64,000 bases of DNA, from positions 1-64,000 of the forward strand of contig CAZKOM010000001.1 in assembly GCA_964554385.1 (NCBI GenBank), in the 5' to 3' direction. Position numbers and translations under genes: made by a program. This document shows positions 27,586 to 36,559 of this stretch, in pieces. The stretch comes from JAGKXC01 sp964554385 (GTDB lineage Bacteria > Bacteroidota > Bacteroidia > NS11-12g > UBA955). The stretch's first letter is position 1, and each line of letters begins with the position of its first letter. Under the pieces are notes generated by a model. That model did no database searches. It was given only the letters and a program-made list of their open reading frames with translations, and was not told the DNA's origin.

Positions 27586-28671
27586 TCAACCAATTCGAAT
27601 GTGATTGTGCTCACCCTGCAATTGTCCTAAGTGCTTTTCAACGCGTTCAGGATGAGTGTCTGTGATCAAAATTTGTCCAAATCCTTCGCTTTCCACAAGT
27701 TCCATTAATTTTTGCGCTCTGTTTTCATCAATTTTTTCAAAAATATCATCCAACAATAGTATAGGTGTTTTGCCTAGTTTTTCTTGGAAATAACGGTATT
27801 GAGCAATTTTTAAAGCGATAACAAACGATTTAATTTGACCTTGGGATCCAAATTTTCTCATTGGATTACCGCCGAGTTCAAATACCCAATCGTCCTTGTG
27901 GGGTCCTACCGTAGTGCGTTCAGCAAGTACATCATTTCTTCGATTTATTTGAAGTAATGCCTGCATGTTGTTTTCCTCTAATGGCGATTGATATATAACA
28001 TCTACAAACTCGTTTGAAGATGCTAAGGATGCATATATCCGCTTGAAAATCGGGATTAATTCGGCAGTGGTTTTTTGGCGAATTGCATGGATGATGGTAG
28101 CTGATGGAACTATTTTTTGATCAAAACTATCCAGTAAATCCTCGTCGATGTGCCTGCCGCTCCAAGCTTTTAATAAGCTATTTCGTTGTTCCACAGCTTT
28201 TCGGTAAATCATCAGATGATGTAAGTATTCACTGTTGAGTTGACTAATTAAAATATCCATAAATCTTCTGCGTTCCTCGCTGTTGCCAAGAACTAAATCA
28301 ATGTCGTAAGGAGTTATTAAAACGGTCTGAATAAACCCAATATGATCACTAAGTCTTGGATAGTTTTTCCCGTTTTTTTTGATTGATTTTTTCCCCTTAT
28401 CAAATTGCAACAGAATTTCTACTGTATCTTGATTTTCCTCATTTGCACCGAAATTGGCTTTTATTGTAAAGAAATCTTGATCGTGTTTAATAAGTTGACT
28501 ATCGATGGAAGTGAAATAGCTTTTTCCACTCGCTAAACAATGAACAGCATCCAAGCAATTTGTTTTTCCAGCACCATTGTTCCCAGTAAGAATATTAACA
28601 CCTGGAACCAAGTTTAACTGTAGGGATTCATGATTTTTGAAGTTAAACAGTTGTAGTTTTTGGACAAACAT
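27586..28671 (-). CDS. recF: DNA replication/repair protein RecF
   Basis: An SMC-like ATPase that loads RecA at gapped DNA. The 361 residues match the family. The Walker A motif is GNNGAGKT at 30-37, preceded by LQLFNFKNHESL. GPHKDDW lies in the family position, FGSQGQIKSFVIALKIAQ is the ABC-type signature, and Walker B is ILLLDDIFEKIDENR. The ATG at 28671 is preferred over a TTG at 28692 because the conserved N-terminal strand begins immediately. It is convergent with ald, not in the dnaA-dnaN-recF order of many bacteria. Confidence 0.95.
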   Translation of the reverse strand: MFVQKLQLFNFKNHESLQLNLVPGVNILTGNNGAGKTNCLDAVHCLASGKSYFTSIDSQLIKHDQDFFTIKANFGANEENQDTVEILLQFDKGKKSIKKNGKNYPRLSDHIGFIQTVLITPYDIDLVLGNSEERRRFMDILISQLNSEYLHHLMIYRKAVEQRNSLLKAWSGRHIDEDLLDSFDQKIVPSATIIHAIRQKTTAELIPIFKRIYASLASSNEFVDVIYQSPLEENNMQALLQINRRNDVLAERTTVGPHKDDWVFELGGNPMRKFGSQGQIKSFVIALKIAQYRYFQEKLGKTPILLLDDIFEKIDENRAQKLMELVESEGFGQILITDTHPERVEKHLGQLQGEHNHIRIG

Positions 28672-28887
28672 GGGATGAGTTGTATGGAACAATTACTGCA
28701 TTCAAAAATAGGTTAATCCAACACTTGTAATACCCACAACTTTTGCTATTTTTTTGAATTAGAGTAAACCAAAGAGGTACTTATATTTTAAAATTTGAAA
28801 ATAATGAATGGTGGATGGAATGTTGGGAGAAATAAACATGTTTTAGCACTGATTTTTATTTTCTATTTGTATTTTCGATAGTTCGCT

Positions 28888-31800
28888 ATGCCAGTTTTTT
28901 CCCATTTACACGTACATACCCAATATTCCTTGTTAGACGGTGCCGCCAGCATTAAAAGTCTTGTAAAAAAAGCAAAGGCCGATGGGATGCCGGCATTAGC
29001 AATAACCGATCACGGCAACATGTTTGGTGCGTTTGAATTTTACCAAGCCACTACAGCCGAAGGTTTAGTACCGGTAATTGGTTGTGAATTTTATGTAGTA
29101 GAAGATCGGTTTCAAAAGACGTTTACCCAAGGTACCAAAGACAAACGATACCATCAATTATTATTGGCTAAAAATCAAAAGGGCTATGCCAATCTCGCAA
29201 AATTGTGTTCCTTAGGATATCTTGAAGGGCTGTATTCCAAATACCCAAGAGTGGATAGAGCTTTGATAGAACAATATTCAGAGGGGCTAATAGCCACAAC
29301 CTGCTGTATTGGAGCGCAAGTTCCTCAGGCAATTTTATGGAAAGGAGAGGAAGAAGCCGAAAAAGTATTCTGCGAATGGCATAAAATTTTTGGAGATGAT
29401 TATTACATTGAGCTGCAGAGACACCATTTAAAAAATTTGGATGGCACTGGAATAGATCAAGAAGACATTAACCAAATACTGATTAAATGGGGTAGAAAAT
29501 ACAACGTGCCTATTATCGCAACCAATGATTCTCATTACACGGATCAAAAAGATGCGAATGCCCACGATATTTTATTGTGTATTAACACCGGTGAGTTTCA
29601 ATCAACGCCAAAAGCAACCAACGAAGAGGGCGGAAGGGGTTTTCGATTTGCTTTCCCGAACGACGAATTCTACTTTAAATCTCAGGCCGAAATGCTTGAA
29701 TTATTTAAAGATATTCCGGAAGCCTTAGATAATACCAATAAGTTAATTGCTTCCATCGATCCTCCCAAATTATCTCGAGACATCGTTCTTCCCAACTATG
29801 CGTTACCGCAAGGATTTGAATCGCAAAACGACTTTCTGAAACACCTAGCCTACGAAGGATGTAAAAAGAAATACGGAGGTACTATTCCTGTGCATGTTCA
29901 AGAACGATTGGATTTTGAATTGGGCACCATCACCCACAGCGGTTATGCAGGCTATTTCTTAATTGTTCAAGATTTTACCACCGCAGCTCGAGAAATGAAT
30001 GTCTGGGTTGGACCTGGTAGAGGTTCTGCTGCAGGGAGTTTAGTTGCTTATTGCTTGGGAATCACCAACGTAGATCCCGTTAAATACGATTTGCTTTTTG
30101 AGCGATTCTTAAATCCTGAACGGGTAAGTATGCCGGACGTTGATATCGATTTTGATGATGAAGGTCGTGAAAAAGTAATTCAATACGTTGCTGAGAAATA
30201 CGGTAAGCGACGAATTGCCCAAATTATTACCTATGGAACCATGGCAGCTAAAAGTGCTATTCGAGATGTAGGAAGGGTATTGCAGTATCCACTTTCACAA
30301 ACAGAGCGACTCAGCAAATTAGTTCCTGGTAACATGAGTTTGGCCAAATTACTTCATGCAAATGTTGATGAATTGTCCAAGGATGATTCCAATAACTTAA
30401 AACCAGAGGAACTAGACCAAATTCGAGAAATACAAAGCATTTACACAGGCGGTGACGAAGCATCTAAAGTGTTACAAGATGCTGAAAAACTGGAAGGAAG
30501 CGTAAGAAATACCGGGGTACATGCTTGTGGAATTATTATCGCTCCCCAAGATATCGATGAACTGGTTCCTGTTTCTTTAAGTAAGGATTCCCCTTGGATG
30601 CAGGTTCAATATGATGTTAACCAAATTGAGAAAGCAGGTCTTCTAAAGATGGACTTTTTGGGGTTAAGTACCCTAACAATAATGAAGGATGCAATTCGGA
30701 TTATCAAGGAAACTACCGGTACCGAAATTGTATTAGACGATATTCCCTTAGACGATGAAAAGACCTACGAACTCTTTCAACGAGGGGAAACCAACGGCGT
30801 TTTTCAGTTTGAATCGCCGGGCATGCAAAAATATATGCGTGAATTGAAACCCACACAGTTTGGAGATTTAATCGCCATGAATGCTCTGTATCGACCCGGA
30901 CCTTTAAAGTACATTCCAGATTTCATCGATCGAAAACATGGCAGAAAGCCGGTGGAATACGATTTACCGGAAATGGAAGAGTATCTGAAAGAAACTTATG
31001 GGATTACGGTTTATCAAGAGCAGGTAATGTTGCTTTCTCAAAAATTAGCAGGCTTTTCAAAAGGTAAAGCGGACGAATTGAGAAAAGCCATGGGTAAAAA
31101 GAATAAAAGCATCATCGATAAACTGAAAACAGATTTTATGGCTGGTGCCTTAGCCAAAGGGTATTCAGAAAAAACATTAGAGAAAATTTACTCCGATTGG
31201 GAAGAATTTGCTCAATATGCGTTCAATAAATCGCATTCTACGTGTTATGCAGTAATTGCTTTCCAAACTGCTTATCTAAAAGCCAATTATCCTGCGCAGT
31301 TTATGTCGGCTGTTTTAAAAAGTAACATGGGTGATATTAAAAAAATTACCTTTTACATGGAAGAATGCAGAAGACAAGGAATAAAAGTATTGGGACCGGA
31401 TTTGAACGAAAGTCGAAGCGCCTTTACGGTAACTTCAGCGGGTCAAATCCGCTTTGGATTATCGGCGGTGAAAGGTGTGGGAGAAGGTGCAGTAGATGAA
31501 ATTTTAAAGGAACGAGATGAAAAAGGCCCATTCAAAAGCATGTGTGAATTACTAACCCGTGTCAATTTACGATCGGTGAATAAGCGCAGTGTGGAATGTA
31601 TGGCAAAAGCAGGGGTGTTCGATTTTGATGGCAGGTATCACCGCGCTCAGTATTTTAAAGAAGATACCAGCGGAAAGAGTGGTATCGAATTGGCCATGAT
31701 GTATGCACAAAAGGTACAGGCCGATAAAATAAGCGGACAAACTTCGTTATTTGGTGGGGGTGCTGATGCTACGATGCCTACCGAGCCTAAATTGCCCTCT

Positions 31801-32526
31801 GTTGAAAGAATGGCATTACTAGATGAACTCAAACAAGAAGAAGAATTGGTAGGCGTATTTTTAAGTAAACATCCTTTAGATGATCAACGTTTTGTATATG
31901 ATAGTTTAACCACCCATACCATTCAAGATTACCAGAAAGCTCTGGATGAAAAGGAAGAAATTGAGTTTAATATAATGGGTATCGTCACATCAGCCAAAGA
32001 GTTCATTTCTCAAAAAGGCACACCGTACGGTAGATTTACTTTGATGGACTATTCAGGAAGTGTGGAAATCGCATTATTTAAAGATACTTATTTGAAATTC
32101 AAAGCTTTATTAAACAAAGATTATATTCTAATTTTAAATGGTCAAACCGATTACATGCGTTCCAAGGATGAAATGCGTGTTACAATTCACAGTATCACAT
32201 TAGGAGCAGATGTAGACGAAAATTCCATTTTTCGGTCGGTGATTGTGGATATGACACCCGCTGATTTGGATCAAGGGAAACAGCAAATATTAGTGGATAT
32301 TCTAGAACAACATCCAGGAAATACACCGCTGTATTTTAATTTTCACGATGGGGATGAAAAGATGGGAGTAAAAATGATAGCTCGCAACGCAATGCATTAT
32401 AATCAAGAAGTGGTGCAAGTGTTGGATGAAATGCAGTTAAAATACACAGCTCGAAAAATCGAGAAATGGATACCAGAGAAAAAAGCAGATGAACGCAGGT
32501 TTTACCATAGCGAGAAACGTAATTAA
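28888..32526 (+). CDS. dnaE: DNA polymerase III alpha subunit
   Basis: The catalytic subunit of the replicative polymerase, 1212 residues. It contains the PHP domain (FSHLHVHTQYSLLDG at 4-18, ITDHGNMFG), the polymerase domain with the palm aspartates in PDVDIDFDDEGRE near residue 415, KMDFLGLSTLT, the fingers GKKNKS region, the helix-hairpin-helix segment (RFGLSAVKGVGEGAVDEI) and the OB domain (about 1027-1090, IMGIVTSAKEFISQKGTPYG). No embedded DEDD exonuclease is seen, so this is DnaE not PolC. Its 3' end overlaps the next gene by 38 nt. A 25-codon ORF (28804-28881) ends 6 nt before its start. Confidence 0.97.
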   Translation: MPVFSHLHVHTQYSLLDGAASIKSLVKKAKADGMPALAITDHGNMFGAFEFYQATTAEGLVPVIGCEFYVVEDRFQKTFTQGTKDKRYHQLLLAKNQKGYANLAKLCSLGYLEGLYSKYPRVDRALIEQYSEGLIATTCCIGAQVPQAILWKGEEEAEKVFCEWHKIFGDDYYIELQRHHLKNLDGTGIDQEDINQILIKWGRKYNVPIIATNDSHYTDQKDANAHDILLCINTGEFQSTPKATNEEGGRGFRFAFPNDEFYFKSQAEMLELFKDIPEALDNTNKLIASIDPPKLSRDIVLPNYALPQGFESQNDFLKHLAYEGCKKKYGGTIPVHVQERLDFELGTITHSGYAGYFLIVQDFTTAAREMNVWVGPGRGSAAGSLVAYCLGITNVDPVKYDLLFERFLNPERVSMPDVDIDFDDEGREKVIQYVAEKYGKRRIAQIITYGTMAAKSAIRDVGRVLQYPLSQTERLSKLVPGNMSLAKLLHANVDELSKDDSNNLKPEELDQIREIQSIYTGGDEASKVLQDAEKLEGSVRNTGVHACGIIIAPQDIDELVPVSLSKDSPWMQVQYDVNQIEKAGLLKMDFLGLSTLTIMKDAIRIIKETTGTEIVLDDIPLDDEKTYELFQRGETNGVFQFESPGMQKYMRELKPTQFGDLIAMNALYRPGPLKYIPDFIDRKHGRKPVEYDLPEMEEYLKETYGITVYQEQVMLLSQKLAGFSKGKADELRKAMGKKNKSIIDKLKTDFMAGALAKGYSEKTLEKIYSDWEEFAQYAFNKSHSTCYAVIAFQTAYLKANYPAQFMSAVLKSNMGDIKKITFYMEECRRQGIKVLGPDLNESRSAFTVTSAGQIRFGLSAVKGVGEGAVDEILKERDEKGPFKSMCELLTRVNLRSVNKRSVECMAKAGVFDFDGRYHRAQYFKEDTSGKSGIELAMMYAQKVQADKISGQTSLFGGGADATMPTEPKLPSVERMALLDELKQEEELVGVFLSKHPLDDQRFVYDSLTTHTIQDYQKALDEKEEIEFNIMGIVTSAKEFISQKGTPYGRFTLMDYSGSVEIALFKDTYLKFKALLNKDYILILNGQTDYMRSKDEMRVTIHSITLGADVDENSIFRSVIVDMTPADLDQGKQQILVDILEQHPGNTPLYFNFHDGDEKMGVKMIARNAMHYNQEVVQVLDEMQLKYTARKIEKWIPEKKADERRFYHSEKRN

Positions 32527-33382
32527 GGCGGATTATCCAATCAAAGAGGCAATATTTTCTGTTATGCCTTTGGTGGATGAGTTTGTAGTGGCCGTAGGTC
32601 ATAGTGATGACGGTACACGAGATTATATCGAATCTTTAAATCATGAATTACAGCCTGGATGGCCAGCTATTAAAATAATCGACACTGTTTGGGACGATAA
32701 TTTACGGGAAGGTGGAAGAGTATTGGCCGACGAAACAAATAAAGCTAAAGCGGCAGTTTCACCACAGGCTACGTGGCTAATTTATATTCAAGCCGATGAA
32801 TGCTTACACCATTCCGATTATCCAGCAATTAAAGATGCCATGGATAAGTATAAAAATGAAAGTTCCGTTGAAGGTCTTTTGTTTGATTATCTGCATTTTT
32901 ACGGTAGTTACGATTTTGTAGGGGATTCTCGTAGATGGTACAGGAAAGAAATAAGAATAATAAAAAATAACCCAGGTATAAAATCATGGAAAGATGCCCA
33001 AGGATTTCGATGGGAAAATCATTCGAAATTAAAGGTAGTACCCGTTCAAGCAACAATGTATCACTATGGTTGGGTAAAGCATCCTAAATTTCAGCAGCAG
33101 AAACAACGACAATTTCATAGACTTTGGCACAGCGATGAAGCTTTGCAAAAACGAAAACTTTCCGAGGAAGAATTCGATTATTCACAAATTGATTCATTAG
33201 TAATGTTTCAAGGAACCCATCCTCAAGCAATGCAGTCTAGAATTAATTCAATCAATTGGACATTTAATGTGGACCCAACAAAGAAAAATTTCGGATTAAA
33301 ATCATCAATTTTATATTGGATTGAAAAGAAATTTGGTTGGCGAGTAGGAGAGTATAAAAATTATAAAATTATAAATGCCTGA
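32489..33382 (+). CDS. Family 2-like glycosyltransferase
   Basis: A 297-residue protein resembling family 2 glycosyltransferases. It starts GFTIARNVIKADYPIKEAI, then LVDEFVVAVGHSDDGTRDYI, the usual N-terminal nucleotide-sugar fold, and has YIQADECLH at the place of the D-x-D metal motif (here with D-E). FRWENHSKL and YHYGWVKHP follow. It likely adds a sugar to a surface glycan; donor and acceptor are unknown. The start lies 38 nt inside the end of dnaE in another frame, and the gene also overlaps the next by 8 nt, so the three form one transcription unit. Confidence 0.82.
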   Translation: MNAGFTIARNVIKADYPIKEAIFSVMPLVDEFVVAVGHSDDGTRDYIESLNHELQPGWPAIKIIDTVWDDNLREGGRVLADETNKAKAAVSPQATWLIYIQADECLHHSDYPAIKDAMDKYKNESSVEGLLFDYLHFYGSYDFVGDSRRWYRKEIRIIKNNPGIKSWKDAQGFRWENHSKLKVVPVQATMYHYGWVKHPKFQQQKQRQFHRLWHSDEALQKRKLSEEEFDYSQIDSLVMFQGTHPQAMQSRINSINWTFNVDPTKKNFGLKSSILYWIEKKFGWRVGEYKNYKIINA

Positions 33383-34652
33383 CATGGCAGACAATAATTG
33401 GAATGCTATTGTAATTGGTGGCGGTGCTGCTGGTTTTTTTGCGGCAATAAGAATCAAGGAGTTAAATCCAAAATTATCCGTTGTAATTTTAGAAAAAACG
33501 CAAAAGGTTTTGTCTAAAGTTAGGATTAGTGGCGGTGGACGATGCAATGTAACCCACCATTGTTTGAAGAATAGTGTCTTATTGCAACATTATCCGCGGG
33601 GTAAAAAGTTGCTTAAACAAGCAGTAAATAAATTTAGTGTTGAGCATGTAATTAATTGGTTTTTAAATCATAATGTTCAGCTCAAAGTGGAAGAAGATGG
33701 CAGGATGTTTCCTGTAACCAATGATTCAGAAACAATTGCAGGGCTCTTTGAGAATTTAGCTCGCCAATTTGAAATCCCAGTAGTCAAAGGATGTAATGTA
33801 ACCAAGATTGTACAAAGCAATAGGGCAATGCCGGAGAAATCGGAATTATCGCGATGGACTGTGATTACTGATTCTAACGAATTTACTGCAGATTCCATTG
33901 TACTGGCAACGGGAGGAAATGTCGCATGGTCGCACTATCAATGGATAAGTTCTATGCCAATAGAGATAATTAAACCGTATCCTTCTCTGTTTACGTTCAA
34001 GATTGATGATAGAGATTTACAGTCTTTATCTGGAGTTTCTATTGATGCGGGCGTTGTAAAATTAATTGGGTATGAAAATTCGTTTGAGGGTCCAATTTTA
34101 ATTACACATTGGGGTTTGTCAGGACCAGCAATATTAAAGTCATCCGCTTGGGCAGCGCAATGGATTTTTGAAAAAAATTATCGGTTTGATATTTTAATTT
34201 CTTGGGTCTCACAGGAGGAAAATCAATTTAGACAGTTTTTTTACGATTTATTAAATACGAATTCTAAAAAGAAAATTGCCAATTTACCTATTGATATTCC
34301 GCAACGACTTTGGGATTTTATTTTGTTTAAAGCTGGCCAGAATTCAGAACAACTAATTTTTGAATTATCGAAAAATCAAAAAAATAAATTAGTAGAATTA
34401 TTGGTAAAAATGCCTTTTACCGTGACAGGTAAGACTACATTTAAAGAAGAATTTGTAACAGCTGGGGGAATTAATGAAAATTCAATTTACCATAATACAT
34501 TAGAATTGAAAAATTGTCCGAGAATTTTTGCCTGCGGAGAACTGCTAAACGTAGATGGCGTAACCGGGGGATTTAATTTTCAAGCGGCTTGGAGTACCGC
34601 GAACTTAGTCGCAAATTCTATTGTTTATTCTCCATTTTCTGAGAATTTGTAA
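33375..34652 (+). CDS. BaiN/HI0933-like FAD-dependent oxidoreductase
   Basis: A 425-residue flavoprotein of the YhiN/HI0933 group (also named BaiN or aminoacetone oxidase-like). The FAD-binding motif is VIGGGAAGFFAA (13-24), the family signature KVRISGGGRCNVTH follows near 48-61, and the C-terminal FAD-closing segment is TAGGINENSIYHNTLE...IFACGELLNVDGVTGGFNFQAAWSTA. The reaction is not established for most members. The ATG at 33384 is an alternative start that avoids overlap with the preceding stop. Its 3' end overlaps the convergent response-regulator gene by 28 nt. Confidence 0.85.
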   Translation: MPDMADNNWNAIVIGGGAAGFFAAIRIKELNPKLSVVILEKTQKVLSKVRISGGGRCNVTHHCLKNSVLLQHYPRGKKLLKQAVNKFSVEHVINWFLNHNVQLKVEEDGRMFPVTNDSETIAGLFENLARQFEIPVVKGCNVTKIVQSNRAMPEKSELSRWTVITDSNEFTADSIVLATGGNVAWSHYQWISSMPIEIIKPYPSLFTFKIDDRDLQSLSGVSIDAGVVKLIGYENSFEGPILITHWGLSGPAILKSSAWAAQWIFEKNYRFDILISWVSQEENQFRQFFYDLLNTNSKKKIANLPIDIPQRLWDFILFKAGQNSEQLIFELSKNQKNKLVELLVKMPFTVTGKTTFKEEFVTAGGINENSIYHNTLELKNCPRIFACGELLNVDGVTGGFNFQAAWSTANLVANSIVYSPFSENL

Positions 34653-35329
34653 CCTAAGCCGCGATGGCTCAAAAAGTATCGTGGATTTTTAATATCAACT
34701 TCAAAATATTTCCTAAATGCAAGTATAAAATTATCAATGGTTCTAGTGCTAGGAAAAACAGTATACCCCCAAACTGTTTTTAATATTTCCTCTCTGCTAA
34801 CAACGAAGTTCTTTTTTTCGATTAGTAAACGAAGTAATTGGGCTTCCTTTTTGGTTAATTTAAAGTCTCCATTTATTCCTCGTGCTTCATAACTATTGAA
34901 ATTAACATAGTTGCCCCCAAATTCATACTCCATATAATTTATTACTGGGTCTTCTCTATGAGCACGCATTAAAATCTTTTCTACTCTCAACACCAATTCT
35001 TCAATCTCAAAAGGTTTGCTCATGTAATCGTCAGCACCGGATCTAAGACCTTTAATTCTATCTTGGGGTGTACTTCCAGCAGATAATATTAAAATGGGCA
35101 CATTGTTGCTAGACAACCGTATATGATGCGTTGCAGTTAATCCATCCATTGATGGCATCATTATATCCATAATGATTAAGTCAAAGCTCTCTGTTTTGAG
35201 AAGATTTATCGCTACGGCACCATGTGGTGCAATTGTAACACGATAACCATCTAACTCTAAATTGAGTTTTAAAAGTTCGGCAAGGTCGGCTTCGTCTTCA
35301 ACAATTAAAATTCGGTAGTTTTTCTTCAT
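34625..35329 (-). CDS. OmpR-family DNA-binding response regulator
   Basis: A 234-residue two-component regulator. The receiver domain (1-~120) has the acidic pair E11/D12, phospho-acceptor D55 in LIIMDIMMPSMDG and the conserved Lys in SKPFE. The C-terminal winged helix (about 135-232) shows LTKKEAQLLRLLIE, SREEILKTVWG and RTIDNFILAFRKYF...RGLGYKF, typical of OmpR/PhoB. Its first codons overlap the histidine kinase stop by 4 nt (ATGA), so the pair is co-translated. Targets are unknown. It is the last gene of this minus-strand unit. Confidence 0.93.
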   Translation of the reverse strand: MKKNYRILIVEDEADLAELLKLNLELDGYRVTIAPHGAVAINLLKTESFDLIIMDIMMPSMDGLTATHHIRLSSNNVPILILSAGSTPQDRIKGLRSGADDYMSKPFEIEELVLRVEKILMRAHREDPVINYMEYEFGGNYVNFNSYEARGINGDFKLTKKEAQLLRLLIEKKNFVVSREEILKTVWGYTVFPSTRTIDNFILAFRKYFEVDIKNPRYFLSHRGLGYKFSENGE

Positions 35330-36513
35330 TCAATAATTACATCATTTGACTTGAAAATCAGCGAAACGCAAGTTCCCGAAGGAAAGTTGTCTTCAATGGA
35401 AACTCTGGCGTCGTGAAGCTTGGCGATTTCTTTAACCAAATACAAACCGAGCCCTGAACCCTTTGTAGATCTAGTTTTTTCATCACCAATTCGATAGAAT
35501 TTAGTAAACACATTGGTGCGCTCAGTTTCAGGGATGCCAATTCCTTGGTCCATTACTGAAATTTTTGTAAGCAAACCCTCGCGTTGTACCTTCACGGAAA
35601 TATTAACGCTGTTTTCTTCACTATATTTTATTGAATTTGAAATTAAATTAGCAATTGCGATTTGAATCATTTCCATATCACAATAAAGTGATATTTTTTC
35701 ATAATCGAATGATAGATTTTTTAAATTTTCGGGATAGGTTTCGCCAAAATCCAATGCAATATTTTCAAAAATTTTACCTAAATTATTCCAATCTCTACTG
35801 GGTTTTACAAAACTACTTTCCAATTTAGTGGCTAAAACTACCTGTTCAATTAACTGCCCAAGGCGTTTCATGTTCCTTGAGGCTATGGCCAATATATGTG
35901 TAGTTTTGGGATCGTTTTCGTTGATTTTACTAGCAGTTTGAATGGCTAATGATGATGAGGCAATTGGTGTTTTAAGTTCATGGGTGATGGCAAGGAGGAA
36001 ATTGCGCTGTTGTTGGTTGAATTTCAATATCTTATCTAAATAAATATAGAGAATAAATATGATAATCAACGTGATAATTGCGATACTGATTCCTTCCCCT
36101 AACCATGCAAATTGTTTACTTTGTTTTCTAGTTCGAAGTTGAGTTTCTATTTTTTTATTAATTATTATATTTATTTTAGTCCAATTATTTTCTGGTTTAA
36201 TTTCGAAATTAATATATATATTTTTATTTAATTTATCGGCAATTTCTGATAGTTTTTTAGCGTCGGCAACAAAAGTTCTGTCATTCCAATGGATGTGTAT
36301 TGGATTAGAAATTTTGGAAATAGAATTATCGTAGTTTAAAGTACTATCCAGCCATAATTGGCTTATCCTAAATTCTTGTTGTGCAAATTGAAGTTCTCTT
36401 TTTTCAAAGTGATTGTTGTACTGCAATAGAGAATATGTCCACCAAGCTAAAGCAAGCATCATATAAATTGCCGTAAATACGAGCATAAAGCGGAGGAAAT
36501 AGCGCTGTCTCAC
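35326..36513 (-). CDS. Membrane sensor histidine kinase
   Basis: A 395-residue kinase starting with GTG. Two transmembrane helices (about 8-30 and 145-167) flank a ~115-residue extracytoplasmic sensor with no recognised domain. There is no clear HAMP domain. The dimerisation helix has the phospho-His in THELKTPIASSSLAIQ. The ATPase domain has an N-box (NLISNSIKYSEE), G1 (DQGIGIPE), F-box region (FTKFYRIG) and G2 (GSGLGLYLVKEI). It pairs with the downstream OmpR-type regulator. The -7 box 5 nt upstream supports the GTG start. Confidence 0.92.
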   Translation of the reverse strand: MRQRYFLRFMLVFTAIYMMLALAWWTYSLLQYNNHFEKRELQFAQQEFRISQLWLDSTLNYDNSISKISNPIHIHWNDRTFVADAKKLSEIADKLNKNIYINFEIKPENNWTKINIIINKKIETQLRTRKQSKQFAWLGEGISIAIITLIIIFILYIYLDKILKFNQQQRNFLLAITHELKTPIASSSLAIQTASKINENDPKTTHILAIASRNMKRLGQLIEQVVLATKLESSFVKPSRDWNNLGKIFENIALDFGETYPENLKNLSFDYEKISLYCDMEMIQIAIANLISNSIKYSEENSVNISVKVQREGLLTKISVMDQGIGIPETERTNVFTKFYRIGDEKTRSTKGSGLGLYLVKEIAKLHDARVSIEDNFPSGTCVSLIFKSNDVIIE

Positions 36514-36518
36514 ATATT

Positions 36519-36526
36519 CAAATATA
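36519..36526 (-). promoter_or_regulatory. -7 promoter box of the two-component operon (TATATTTG)
   Basis: An exact TAnnTTTG match on the minus strand, 5 nt from the GTG start of the histidine kinase. It predicts a leaderless mRNA with a GTG start. Confidence 0.55.
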
Positions 36527-36559
36527 GATGTTGATTGGTTTTAAATACATGAAAATTGA

